From Cerasicoccus maritimus (GTDB lineage Bacteria > Verrucomicrobiota > Verrucomicrobiia > Opitutales > Cerasicoccaceae): a stretch of DNA of 64,000 nucleotides. Below are positions 48,358 to 57,413 of this stretch, one piece after another. Every line of letters begins with the position of its first letter. Within the stretch, counting starts at the first letter, position 1. Location of the stretch: assembly GCA_031296935.1 (NCBI GenBank), contig JAVDPD010000025.1, forward strand, positions 1 to 64,000, read 5' to 3'. A model generated the notes under the pieces. The model ran no database searches, was not told where the DNA came from, and saw only the letters and a program-made list of their open reading frames with translations. The translations under genes and the position numbers were made by a program.

Positions 48358-49209
48358 ATGAGCAAAATTCTCGAAAGTGGATTTCCTGAAACCTTGCACG
48401 AGCCCGCCAGCTACTACCGGGGTGTAGAGGCACCAGAGCGTCCACGTGTGAATAACCTCATTACGTTTTTACGCACCAACCGGGAAACTCTCCAGCAAAA
48501 GAATTTTTATAACCGTTCTCACCACCGCAATGTGCTCATCCTCGTACTCAAAACTACAGGATCGGTTATCGTTGATGGTGCCGAGCACCCGCTGAAGCCG
48601 GGGCAAGGCTACCTCGTCCGTCCATTCCAATTTCACCACTACCTGAACCTGCAAAACGAGGAGCTACGCTGGCTGTTTTTCACCTTTGACCTGGAACAAG
48701 GCGCAGAGCAGCTCGATCACCTCTGCCACAGTATGCTCCAGCCAAACGAAACCGACCTAGAGATCTGGCGCAATATTGTGGACTGCACACGCAGACGTGA
48801 AGTCACCGCTCAACGCGAGGCACTGCCACTGCTCGACACCTTGCTCTACCGACTGGCGAACACCCACTATGGCAACACTACCAAGCACCCACCTGCCACT
48901 TGGATTGCCAAAGTCGAAGGTTACATTGTCGAGTCAGTCAGCGCCGGATGGACCATCGATGAAATTGCCCGCAAGGTGGGCTTAAGCGAACGCCAGCTTC
49001 GATCGCGTTTTCAAACTGAAATGGGTATTAATATACGAGACTACCGCGCAAATTTTCAGCTGAATCGCGCGATCAATTTGCTACGTGATTCCAATAACTC
49101 CGTTGGCCAGATTGCCGAGCTCTGCGGGTTTAATTCCCAGGCCGTTTTCAATCGCTTCATCAAGCGTGAAACCAACCTAACTCCCCTCGCCCTACGCAAA
49201 CAACTCTGA
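48358..49209 (+). CDS. AraC-family transcriptional regulator
   Basis: The 283-residue product has an N-terminal cupin-like sensor region (about 50-120; LKPGQGYLVRPFQFHHYL) and a C-terminal double helix-turn-helix (about 185-283; TIDEIARKVGLSERQLRSRF and VGQIAELCGFNSQAVFNRF). It is divergent from the nagB operon with 78 bp between starts, the usual layout for a local sugar-responsive activator. The effector is presumably an amino sugar or its phosphate. Confidence 0.88.
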   Translation: MSKILESGFPETLHEPASYYRGVEAPERPRVNNLITFLRTNRETLQQKNFYNRSHHRNVLILVLKTTGSVIVDGAEHPLKPGQGYLVRPFQFHHYLNLQNEELRWLFFTFDLEQGAEQLDHLCHSMLQPNETDLEIWRNIVDCTRRREVTAQREALPLLDTLLYRLANTHYGNTTKHPPATWIAKVEGYIVESVSAGWTIDEIARKVGLSERQLRSRFQTEMGINIRDYRANFQLNRAINLLRDSNNSVGQIAELCGFNSQAVFNRFIKRETNLTPLALRKQL

Positions 49210-49335
49210 TCCGGTCACTGTTTTTCAGTCACACAAGCGGCCCTGATAAAAGGTGATTCGACTAACTCGATAAGCTGGCCGCACAAACGTGCAATACACC
49301 ATTTCATGCTGCCAAACGTAACTCTATGGCTGGTA

Positions 49336-49352
49336 ATTTCAGATTCTGAAAT
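49336..49352. repeat. 17-nt palindrome ATTTCAGA-T-TCTGAAAT
   Basis: Eight-base arms are perfectly complementary around one base, 16 bp downstream of hisG. It may serve as a weak terminator for the convergent araC-like and hisG genes. There is no T tract. Confidence 0.5.
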
Positions 49353-49367
49353 GAAATACGATTAGAA

Positions 49368-50255
49368 CTAGTCCGGGACAACCTTGTTCAGCGGGTATTC
49401 AATGATGCCCTCTGCGCCGTGTGCCTTGAGGCCAGGGATGATTTCGCGTACGACCTTTTCGTCGAGCACGACTTCCAGAGCCACGTAGTTCTCATCGGTC
49501 AGCTGCGAAATAGTCGGGTTGCGTAGCGCAGGCAACTCGCCCAAGATTTCCGAAACCTTGCTCTTTTCGATGTTCAGCTTGAGGCCGACCTTCTTGTTGG
49601 CTTCCAATGCGGAGGTCAACAGCAGCGCCATGCTCTCGATCTTGGCGCGCTTTTCGGGGTTCGCCCAGGCTTCCTTGTTCGCGATAAGCTTAGTGTTGGT
49701 TTCGAGGAGCGTGTCCACGATGCGCAGCTTGTTCGCGCGGAGGGAATTGCCGGTCTCGGTCAGGTCCACGATCGCGTCGACCATTTCAGGGACCTTGACT
49801 TCGGTGGCGCCCCAGGAGAACTCGACGTCGGCAGCCACACCATTATCGTCCAAGTAACGCTTCACGAGGTTGATCACCTCAGTGGCGATACGCTTGCCTT
49901 CCAGGTCCTTAACCGTCTTCACGGGGGAATCTTCTGGCACCACGAGCACCCAGCGGCTCTTCACGTTGGAAGCGCGGCTGTAGATAAGGTCACAGACTTC
50001 AACGACGTCGGAACCGTTTTCCACCACCCAGTCATAGCCGGTCAGGCCGCAGTCGAAGAACCCATGTTCGACGTAGCGACTCATTTCCTGGGCGCGGATA
50101 AAGCGTCCGTCCAGCTGCGGGTCGTCAAAGGACGGGCGATAGGAGCGCGAGCTTTTCGCTATCTTGTAGCCAGCCTTGCCGAACAGCGTGAGGGTGGATT
50201 CTTCCAGGCTGCCTTTCGGCAAACCAAGCATAATGAGCGGTTTTTCTGATGTCAC
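49368..50255 (-). CDS. hisG: ATP phosphoribosyltransferase (long form)
   Basis: HisG joins ATP and PRPP in the first step of histidine synthesis. The product has [21 protein letters not shown] at the start, [27 protein letters not shown] (PRPP-binding) and a C-terminal regulatory HisG_C domain (about 215-295) with [10 protein letters not shown]. This is the long, histidine-inhibited type. The start is uncertain: the frame runs from a TTG at 50294, a GTG at 50255 and an ATG at 50231. It stands away from other his genes and diverges from bcp. Confidence 0.93.
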   Translation of the reverse strand: MTSEKPLIMLGLPKGSLEESTLTLFGKAGYKIAKSSRSYRPSFDDPQLDGRFIRAQEMSRYVEHGFFDCGLTGYDWVVENGSDVVEVCDLIYSRASNVKSRWVLVVPEDSPVKTVKDLEGKRIATEVINLVKRYLDDNGVAADVEFSWGATEVKVPEMVDAIVDLTETGNSLRANKLRIVDTLLETNTKLIANKEAWANPEKRAKIESMALLLTSALEANKKVGLKLNIEKSKVSEILGELPALRNPTISQLTDENYVALEVVLDEKVVREIIPGLKAHGAEGIIEYPLNKVVPD

Positions 50256-50368
50256 AACCCCCGCATGACAAACCGCGCTATGCCCCTCAGACAAGCTAAT
50301 TTTGCTTTGCCTTCGCGTTTCGGCCCAATAGTCTCCGCTTTAACGACCAATATTAGAATAGTTTTTTG

Positions 50369-50845
50369 ATGAACAAACCCGTTCCATTAGAGCCCGACGC
50401 CCAAGCCCCGGCCTTTGCATTTCGATATGCGGACGGCTCTGCTGGCCACACTGACCAGCTCACTGGGCCCTACCTCGTCTATTTCTACCCGCGCGACAAC
50501 ACCCCCGGTTGCACCAAGGAAGCCTGCGCCTTCCGTGATGTCTTCGCAGACTACACCGAGGCCGGCATCACGGTGATCGGCGTTAGCTGCGACGACGAAA
50601 AGTCCCACGAAAAATTTCGCCAAAAGTTCCAACTGCCCTTTCCCCTCGCCGCCGATACCGACCAGGTCATCGTCAAAGCCTACGGCGTTTGGGGCCTGAA
50701 GAAATTCATGGGTAAGGAATACGACGGCATCCATCGAATGTCATTTTTGGTCAGCCCGGAAGGCGTCGTGCTCAAGACCTATCCCAAAGTAAAACCGGAG
50801 GAACACGCCGCTGAAGTCCTCCAGGACGCCCAAGCACATCTATAA
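50369..50845 (+). CDS. bcp: Peroxiredoxin, Bcp type
   Basis: Bcp reduces peroxides with electrons from thioredoxin. The 158-residue product has the peroxidatic Cys48 and a resolving Cys53 in TPGCTKEACAFRD, typical of atypical two-Cys PrxQ/Bcp enzymes. The fold is complete through SPEGVVLKTYPKVKPEEHA. A TTG one codon earlier is possible, but the ATG is preferred. A response regulator gene follows 7 bp later. Confidence 0.94.
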   Translation: MNKPVPLEPDAQAPAFAFRYADGSAGHTDQLTGPYLVYFYPRDNTPGCTKEACAFRDVFADYTEAGITVIGVSCDDEKSHEKFRQKFQLPFPLAADTDQVIVKAYGVWGLKKFMGKEYDGIHRMSFLVSPEGVVLKTYPKVKPEEHAAEVLQDAQAHL

Positions 50846-50852
50846 ACGAATC

Positions 50853-51581
50853 ATGCCTAAAGAAGCCAAGCCTCTGATCTTGATCTGTGAAGACGAGAAA
50901 GAAATCGCCGAGATGGTTGCCGACCACCTCGAGACCGAAGACATGCTGCCCCAGATGTTTCACCGGGGTGAGAACGCCATTCGCTTTCTCAAGAGCAACC
51001 ATGCCAACCTCATGCTGCTCGACGTCAACCTTCCCGACACCACTGGCTTCCAGCTGATTGAAGAGCTGCGCCAGAACAATATCCAGGTGCCGATCATCTT
51101 CGTCACCGCGCATAATTCAGAAGTCAGCAAAGTCAAGGGCCTCGACCTCGGTGCCGATGACTACCTGACCAAGCCTTTCAGCCTGCCCGAGCTAACCGCC
51201 CGCATCAAGGCCGTGCTGCGCCGCACCGAGACGGCCAAGGATCAGCACATCACCAACAACGTTGAAATCACGGAAAAGCCGTTCGATTTCTGCGGCTCGA
51301 GCGTGAACCCCACCCGCATGGAAATCGAATTCCCGGATGGCGGCAGCGAGAAAATCGGCCGCAAAGAGCTCGGTATCATTTCCTACCTGGTCTCCTACCC
51401 AAACACCGTGCTGACCCGCCGCAGCCTGATCCACGCCGTCTGGGGCGTGCATGCCGACGTACGTAGCCGTTCGCTGGACCAATACGTCGTAAAGATCCGC
51501 AACCTACTTACCGCCCACGAGTGCAATACGGACATCTTCCGCACGGTGCACGGCGTTGGCTACATTTACGACCCGCAGTAA
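50853..51581 (+). CDS. OmpR/PhoB-family response regulator
   Basis: The 242-residue product has a receiver domain (about 8-120) with acidic ICEDEKE, phospho-acceptor Asp57 in LLDVNLPD and Lys in DDYLTKPFSLPEL. A C-terminal winged helix follows (about 145-240; IGRKELGIISYLVS and SLDQYVVKIRNLLTA, with HGVGYIYDP at the end). No histidine kinase is adjacent. It sits just behind bcp and may share its transcript. Confidence 0.93.
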   Translation: MPKEAKPLILICEDEKEIAEMVADHLETEDMLPQMFHRGENAIRFLKSNHANLMLLDVNLPDTTGFQLIEELRQNNIQVPIIFVTAHNSEVSKVKGLDLGADDYLTKPFSLPELTARIKAVLRRTETAKDQHITNNVEITEKPFDFCGSSVNPTRMEIEFPDGGSEKIGRKELGIISYLVSYPNTVLTRRSLIHAVWGVHADVRSRSLDQYVVKIRNLLTAHECNTDIFRTVHGVGYIYDPQ

Positions 51582-51604
51582 CCCTGCGACCTCCCAAGTC
51601 AAGT

Positions 51605-52483
51605 TTAGCCAAGACCCAAGCCGTAGCGCTCGTAGGCCTGATCGGCCGACTGCTTCATTTCCATCGATTCGAGGAAATCCACCAACTTGCGCATTTCCAC
51701 TGGCGCACGCGACAGATCGCCACAGTCGAAACTGGTATCCAGCGTCACGAGCTTCACGTTGCGGCGCAGGTTTTCGACGTTGGCCGGCAATTGCTCGCGG
51801 AAACGTGGCGGCTTGATGTCAGCCGCATTCGCTATGGTATTCTCCAGCGAGCCAAATTCATTGAGCCACTTTGAGGCCGTCTTGGGCCCACACCCCTTGA
51901 GGCCAGGAATGTTATCCGATGTATCACCGATCAGTGCCAGGTAGTCTGGCACTAACTCCGGCCCTACACCAAATTTCTCAATAACCCCGACAGTGTCTAG
52001 CTTGCGCCAGCCAATGCGCGGATTTGCAGTTGGCGCTGGTAGCAATTGTGAGACAGTCCCGCCCACGCATTGAGCCAAGTCTTTATCTGCACTTACAATG
52101 ACAACCTCATGCCCCTGCTCGGCCAAAATACGCGCCGCGGAGCCGATAAGATCATCAGCCTCAATCCCCATCTGTGAACGCACCGGATAGCCAAGCATTT
52201 CCGTCAATTGGCGAATCAGCGGCACCTGCTGCACCAACGCTTCCGGCGTCTCGTCGCGGTTGGCCTTATAGTCGGGCAATATTGCCAAGTGCCGGTCCGA
52301 GCCCCCTTCATCGAAAAAAACCGCAATCACGTCTGGTTGCTCAAGGTCTTCGAGTTTCCACATCGCCTTAATCCAACCATGCAGCGCGCCAGTCGGCAGG
52401 CCGTCAGAGCGTGTTAAATCCGGCAGCGCGTAGTAGCTGCGAAACGTAAGATTGTAGCCGTCAACGAGAAGAAATTTAGGCAT
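51605..52483 (-). CDS. 5'-3' exonuclease (PolA N-terminal domain-like)
   Basis: The 292-residue product is a stand-alone flap/5'-3' exonuclease: LLVDGYNLTFRSYYALP, acidic metal sites in MGIEADDLIGSAARI and VIVSADKDLAQCV, and the helix-hairpin-helix DTSDNIPGLKGCGPKTASK. It removes RNA primers or flaps; it may complement a PolI elsewhere. The ATG at 52483 starts at the conserved strand. It sits downstream of the pilus operon terminator. Confidence 0.9.
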   Translation of the reverse strand: MPKFLLVDGYNLTFRSYYALPDLTRSDGLPTGALHGWIKAMWKLEDLEQPDVIAVFFDEGGSDRHLAILPDYKANRDETPEALVQQVPLIRQLTEMLGYPVRSQMGIEADDLIGSAARILAEQGHEVVIVSADKDLAQCVGGTVSQLLPAPTANPRIGWRKLDTVGVIEKFGVGPELVPDYLALIGDTSDNIPGLKGCGPKTASKWLNEFGSLENTIANAADIKPPRFREQLPANVENLRRNVKLVTLDTSFDCGDLSRAPVEMRKLVDFLESMEMKQSADQAYERYGLGLG

Positions 52484-52536
52484 AGGCACATGTAAGTCAC
52501 CTGTCTGAAATTCGGCCAGCATCGAATTCAACGAGA

Positions 52537-52572
52537 CAAAAAAAGTCCCCGGCTGCCTGAGCAGTCGGGGAC
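52537..52572 (-). terminator. Rho-independent terminator of pilus cluster
   Basis: On the minus strand GTCCCCGACTG pairs with CAGCCGGGGAC over 11 bp around a 6-nt loop (52545-52572), followed by seven T. It ends the transcript of the secretin gene. Confidence 0.92.
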
Positions 52573-52593
52573 CTGAAAGTTTAGCGGTTTAGC

Positions 52594-55329
52594 TTACTCG
52601 CTGATTGAGCGACCTACGCCACCACCGGGAGTAACCACCACCGGGCTCTGGAATAGCGAGTTGGCTTCAACCGTGCCAATGGACTGGCGAGCCGGCGAGC
52701 CCCCGGGGGAGATCAAGTTGGCAGTAACGAAGATCAGGAGATTGCGCTTTTGAGCGGTTTCACCCTTGTTCATGAACAAACGTCCGAGGAACGGAATGTC
52801 GCCGAGAACTGGCACCTTGTCTTCGATCGTCTTGATCTCTTCGCGGGTCAAACCACCGATAACCACTGTGGCACCATCGAAGATCGTGACTTCGGTGCGA
52901 ACTTCGCGAGTGGAGAAAATCGGCTGATAAAAACCGGAAGGAACCGTAACCGTGGTGCCGCTGGCAATAGCGACGGACGGACCGCCATATTCCACAAAGC
53001 CTTCGAACTCAGTAACACGAGGCTCAAGCTTGAGAGAAATATTGTCATTTTCTTCAACGGTTGGCGTGACTTCCATTTCCACACCAACATTGCGGACTGA
53101 GAAGTCTTGCGGTGTGCCTGCGGTAATTGCTACCGCAGCGGAACCACCAGTGCCACTGTCATCACCACCCGCTTGCGACACTTCAGCTTCGATGTCTCCA
53201 TAGTTTTCTGGATAGCGGAGTTCTTGAGCAACCACGATCTGCGCGGTGCGGCCAGAGAGAACGGTCAGCTTAGGAGCGCTAAGAAGGTCACTGCCTTCCT
53301 GGCGAGCAAGAGCATTTACGGAAACGCTCACATCCACACCTTCAACGATGCCCATGAACGAACCGGCAACGCCACCCAAGGCACCAAGATCGATAATATT
53401 CGGTATCTGAGGTGCGCCTGCCGGCGTGGCAACTCCGTTGATGGTAAAATCGGACTCCTCGGTCTGAGTGCTGAAGACACTCGCCAAAGTTTGGTTATTC
53501 GTGCTGACATACTTCTCAGTCGGATTATTCGGATTGCTGATGCCCCAGTTGAAGCCGAGTTCGTCAAGGTTACCTTGGATGACATCGAGGAACTTCGCTT
53601 CGATTTCAACCTGCTTGGTTTGGTCGTAGCGGCGCAGGATGTTGCGCATTTTCTCGAGGTTCTTCGGGGACTGAGTGACGATCAACTGAGTGCCGTCAAA
53701 CACGAGGCTGGCACCTGGTTCTTCGAAGTTGATGCCAGCGCGCTGGAAGAAGTCGCGGATGGATTCTTCTTCGTCGCCGCCAGAAGGACCGCTAGAAGCA
53801 ACAGGTGTTGCAAACGGGTCGCTCACAGCTGAAGCGGAGCCACCGCCGCCGCCACCGCCACCGGTCAGGCGAATGATGGTCTGGCGACCAATCGGGAAGA
53901 ACTCAGTTTCGAGCAAGCCGCCGCCAGTGGTGTCACCGGGGGAAACAATCACGGTTTCGTCGCTAACGTCCCAGGTGAAACCAACAGACTCCGTGGTGAA
54001 GTCGAGAATGCGGTCGAGGGAGAGGCTACGCAGGGTGATGTTGACCATCGGGTCGCGGCCCTGATTGTTGAAGAGAACAATGTTTACGCCACGGTCCTTA
54101 TCAGCAACGTCAACGGCCGGATCATACTCAACCGACAGTTCGGAAAGGGTTTCGATCACGCGGGAGAGCGGAACGCTGGAGAAGCTGACACGTGGGATGT
54201 AGATTGACTTCAGTTTCTCTTGAATAGGGTCAGTGACCTTTTCAAGCTCTCCACCTCCATCGATGTCATAAACCTGCGGACGCTGCCAGCCACGAGCGAC
54301 TTCTTCGAGCATCTGGTCGCGGGTCTTACCATGATCGAGCCATGCGGATTTACGCAGTTGCTGCATGATTTCCATCTGCAGGGACTTTGCTTCGGCATTG
54401 ATGGGGTCGCGGGCTTCCACCTCACGCAGCTTGCTTTGAGCACCAGCATAGTCACCGTAAAGCATCATCGCGCGGGCAGTCACCAGAAGTTGATCGGTTA
54501 CGTTTACGCGCTCGACATAGTCAGGACTCAGCTTCTCCGGGTCTTGACGCCACGGATCCATCTTCAGTTCCTTCACCTTCTTCTCGTAATCAGCGAGGCG
54601 GTCGTCTTCACCGAGCGTATCACGATAAGCAAGGGCAGCGGCTTCCGCAGCAACTGCATTATGCTCTTTGAGCGCTTCTTCGCCTGCGGCGAGGATGATG
54701 TCACCGCGGGCGGTGCGCAAATCCTGGATAATAACCTCAGTCGCGGTAGATTCCGGGATAGATTCCTGAGCAGCCGCCAAAATTGCGTCTGCTTCGTCAG
54801 AACGACCATTTTCCACAAGAACTTCTGCATCGGCAATCGCCTGTTCGCCACGAGCAATTGCAGCCTGCTGTTCGGTTGCAGCAGCAGCCATCAAATAGTC
54901 AACGTCGTCGCCACCGGTAAGGATCACCTCCGTGGTCGTTTCAGTGCCATCACTGTTGCTCACGGAAACTACCGTAGTCGCATCTGTGGTTGCCACATTA
55001 CTTGGGGTGTAGTCAGATACATCAGCAGCTTGACCGTAAACAGTCGGCTGACCGGCGCCCTGACGCTCAATGTCCTTATTGACTGCATCAAGCAAGCGCT
55101 GCACATTCTGGTCGTCCGGATTCTTCCGAAGCAGTTCTTCCAGATTGGCCTTCGCGGTCATGAGTTCACCGGACTCACGGGCGCGAAGTGCGGTCGCCAT
55201 TAGGCGGATTTTTTCTTGGGTTTCGCTGCTCTGAGCATGAACCTCAGAAGTACTGAGGCACGCCGATGCGACGAGCGTTGCAGCGGCGAAGGTTGAGGCG
55301 AAGCGATGGAGTTTCCGGAGTCGTTTCAT
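52594..55329 (-). CDS. pilQ: Type IV pilus/type II secretion secretin
   Basis: Secretins form the outer-membrane channel for pili or effectors. From the ATG at 55329 (signal peptide, KRLRKLHRFAS... ending SEVHAQ) the protein has 911 residues. A TPR-like helical region (35-330) comes first, then N0/STN-like (about 360-470) and N-type domains. The secretin barrel follows with VVIGGLTREEIKTIEDKVPV, the signature LGDIPFLGRLFMN and LLIFVTANLI near the end. The long helical start is like Amuc_1098 of Akkermansia. It is the last gene of the cluster. Confidence 0.93.
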   Translation of the reverse strand: MKRLRKLHRFASTFAAATLVASACLSTSEVHAQSSETQEKIRLMATALRARESGELMTAKANLEELLRKNPDDQNVQRLLDAVNKDIERQGAGQPTVYGQAADVSDYTPSNVATTDATTVVSVSNSDGTETTTEVILTGGDDVDYLMAAAATEQQAAIARGEQAIADAEVLVENGRSDEADAILAAAQESIPESTATEVIIQDLRTARGDIILAAGEEALKEHNAVAAEAAALAYRDTLGEDDRLADYEKKVKELKMDPWRQDPEKLSPDYVERVNVTDQLLVTARAMMLYGDYAGAQSKLREVEARDPINAEAKSLQMEIMQQLRKSAWLDHGKTRDQMLEEVARGWQRPQVYDIDGGGELEKVTDPIQEKLKSIYIPRVSFSSVPLSRVIETLSELSVEYDPAVDVADKDRGVNIVLFNNQGRDPMVNITLRSLSLDRILDFTTESVGFTWDVSDETVIVSPGDTTGGGLLETEFFPIGRQTIIRLTGGGGGGGGSASAVSDPFATPVASSGPSGGDEEESIRDFFQRAGINFEEPGASLVFDGTQLIVTQSPKNLEKMRNILRRYDQTKQVEIEAKFLDVIQGNLDELGFNWGISNPNNPTEKYVSTNNQTLASVFSTQTEESDFTINGVATPAGAPQIPNIIDLGALGGVAGSFMGIVEGVDVSVSVNALARQEGSDLLSAPKLTVLSGRTAQIVVAQELRYPENYGDIEAEVSQAGGDDSGTGGSAAVAITAGTPQDFSVRNVGVEMEVTPTVEENDNISLKLEPRVTEFEGFVEYGGPSVAIASGTTVTVPSGFYQPIFSTREVRTEVTIFDGATVVIGGLTREEIKTIEDKVPVLGDIPFLGRLFMNKGETAQKRNLLIFVTANLISPGGSPARQSIGTVEANSLFQSPVVVTPGGGVGRSISE

Positions 55330-55399
55330 GGTTCTTAAGTTAGCAGGCAACGGCAAGTCATTGCGCGTCGATCTTCAAATTTGCAATTAGGAGTATCAC

Positions 55400-56320
55400 T
55401 TAATTTTGGAAAATACTGTCAAAAAGGCCGGAATTTTCTTCCGCCGGTCCAGATTCTTCCGAGGACTCAGTTTCCAGTGAAGCACTGGGCTCAGAGGAAA
55501 CTGCATTAGCAACGTTTAGGGTTTCAGTTTTGGTGGGACTGTCATCAGCAAACGTTTTTTCGACGGTTGCCGTTTGGTTGTCAAAATCAAAGTCAAGTAA
55601 TTTGAATGTTACATCGCCCACCGTTTTGCTTTGGCCGACCTCCTCCCAGAGAATCATGTCATCACCATAGATGTCGTAATTTTGGAAGGTTAGTTTGTAA
55701 GAATTCGGAACATAAAGGCGTTCTGCAGTCGTTAGAACAATCAGCTCGCCGCTTTCGCCATCCTTGATGGTCACGCGAGGAACGAGGCTAATCAGACCCT
55801 GATCATCTACGACTCTGTTGACCTCAAAGTCGATGATTTCCACATTGTGCTCGGGGAACTTGTCACCCACCTTGCCGCGAAACGCTTCATTACTATTGTA
55901 GTCAAAGAGAGAAACGGTCGCGTCCTTGAAGTCGCCCGAGAGCGCTTCAAAGTAAGCTTCTAGCTGAATGCGGAATAGCTCCTGCTCAACGCCAAGAAAC
56001 GTAATGCCAAATGGCGGCGGAGGCGGCGTGCTACCGGGCGCTTCGAAGATAAATTTGCCTTCCTTGGCATCCCACCAGATTTTGGGCGGCGTAAAGACGT
56101 CATACTTTTCACGCTTGGCTTCGTCTTGTGGGATAGGGTCGCCCCACTCTGCTGTGGACGAAGAAAAATCAGCTACTTCCAGTGAGGAATAATCATCGCC
56201 AAAAGGCTGCTTGCTCGCATCACTATTAGCCGAGGCTTTTTGCGTGGCGTAAAATGCTCCACTACCTGCAAGCGCGAGGACGCCCACAGCGAGGATGATT
56301 TTGTCGTAAAAGGCATTCAT
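55400..56320 (-). CDS. Pilus-cluster inner-membrane protein (Amuc_1099-like position)
   Basis: The 306-residue product has one membrane helix (about 9-27) and a periplasmic part with a Pro-rich strip (STPPPPPFGITFLG) and two beta-rich stretches (about 85-260). An acidic Ser/Glu tail follows. It occupies the place of Amuc_1099 in the comparable Akkermansia cluster. I recognise no domain with certainty; a PilP-like bridge between inner membrane and secretin is a reasonable inference from position. Confidence 0.7.
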   Translation of the reverse strand: MNAFYDKIILAVGVLALAGSGAFYATQKASANSDASKQPFGDDYSSLEVADFSSSTAEWGDPIPQDEAKREKYDVFTPPKIWWDAKEGKFIFEAPGSTPPPPPFGITFLGVEQELFRIQLEAYFEALSGDFKDATVSLFDYNSNEAFRGKVGDKFPEHNVEIIDFEVNRVVDDQGLISLVPRVTIKDGESGELIVLTTAERLYVPNSYKLTFQNYDIYGDDMILWEEVGQSKTVGDVTFKLLDFDFDNQTATVEKTFADDSPTKTETLNVANAVSSEPSASLETESSEESGPAEENSGLFDSIFQN

Positions 56321-56321
56321 C

Positions 56322-57407
56322 TTATAGCTCCTCCTCTCCGTTGAGGGCGTCTGCGGAAGTTGCAGATTTGTCAGTCAGTTTCACCGTGATGTATTCAAGC
56401 ACGACGGTGAATTCAGAAACGTTGTCTTCCACGATTGGCTCGCGATCCACTGCTGGCTTGTCCTCAGGCTTATCCTCGGTCACGCCAAAAGCGCCGAAGA
56501 TGGACATGGGATCGTTCTTGGCTGCTGTGGAAGCGGTCTTCGTCACATTATCACCTACTGGCACAACTTCGACCGAACGGACAACCAACGGAATTTCGAA
56601 CTCCTCGATCTGCTTCAGGAAGGAGCGCAGGTTTTCGGTAATTCCGGTGAAGACAATCTTAAACGGTAGTGTTTCCACGGCACCATCCACCTTGGCCGAC
56701 TCAGTGCCGATTCGGAATTCATCCGCTTTCATGGATGGGCCACTATTCGCGCTGATCCGACCGCTTGTAGGCTTTGGAGCCATCAGAGCTTCGATTTCCG
56801 CTGGACTGCGACTAACCGATACGATGCCAACCGGGCTCGTATTGAAAAGCTTGCGGAGGATGTAAGTCAAAATTTCCTTCTGCTGATTTACCTGAGCGAC
56901 ATCGTCATCCGCAGGCGGCTCACCAGAGTCGATATAGCGACTGAAGCCAAAGGCGAAGTCGGCCGGAATAGTGGTGCTGGGCAAAGGCTTACCGGAAGCT
57001 TCGAGCTTTTCAATTTCAGCCTGGCTGACGTTGATCGGAACGGTGCGGGAAGCTACCTGGGCGAACTCCTTGCTGTAGGCGCGGAGTTGGAACAGCATTT
57101 GAGTGCCACTGGTCGGCGCAGTCGCCTTGAGTAAATTAGGCTTGGCCCCGAGCGTCGATTTGACACGTGCGTCGAGCGCCTTGGTCAGCAAGTCTACATT
57201 CTTTTCGGCGGCCTCCAGATTTGCCTGAGTCGGTGCCGGGCTGAGCGAGAGAGCCATATTCAGCTGACTCGCAGCGGATTTAACTGCTTTCTTTTCTTTG
57301 TCCACCTGGCCCTTCAAGACGAAGAACATGGCGATACCGCCGATGAACAGCAGTATGAACAACACGACCAACGCGCTGAATACCGGGTTCTGTTTCAATT
57401 TATTCAT
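56322..57407 (-). CDS. PilO-like pilus protein (Amuc_1100-like position)
   Basis: The 361-residue product has a membrane helix (about 9-31), a coiled-coil stretch (about 35-85) and a C-terminal ferredoxin-like part with FKIVFTGITENLRSFLKQIE and IPLVVRSVEVVPVG, reminiscent of PilO. By position and build it corresponds to Amuc_1100, the Akkermansia outer protein known for TLR2 signalling; sequence identity was not measured. It lies 1 bp before the next gene and 6 bp after the PilM-PilN gene. Confidence 0.78.
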   Translation of the reverse strand: MNKLKQNPVFSALVVLFILLFIGGIAMFFVLKGQVDKEKKAVKSAASQLNMALSLSPAPTQANLEAAEKNVDLLTKALDARVKSTLGAKPNLLKATAPTSGTQMLFQLRAYSKEFAQVASRTVPINVSQAEIEKLEASGKPLPSTTIPADFAFGFSRYIDSGEPPADDDVAQVNQQKEILTYILRKLFNTSPVGIVSVSRSPAEIEALMAPKPTSGRISANSGPSMKADEFRIGTESAKVDGAVETLPFKIVFTGITENLRSFLKQIEEFEIPLVVRSVEVVPVGDNVTKTASTAAKNDPMSIFGAFGVTEDKPEDKPAVDREPIVEDNVSEFTVVLEYITVKLTDKSATSADALNGEEEL

Positions 57408-57413
57408 GTGGAC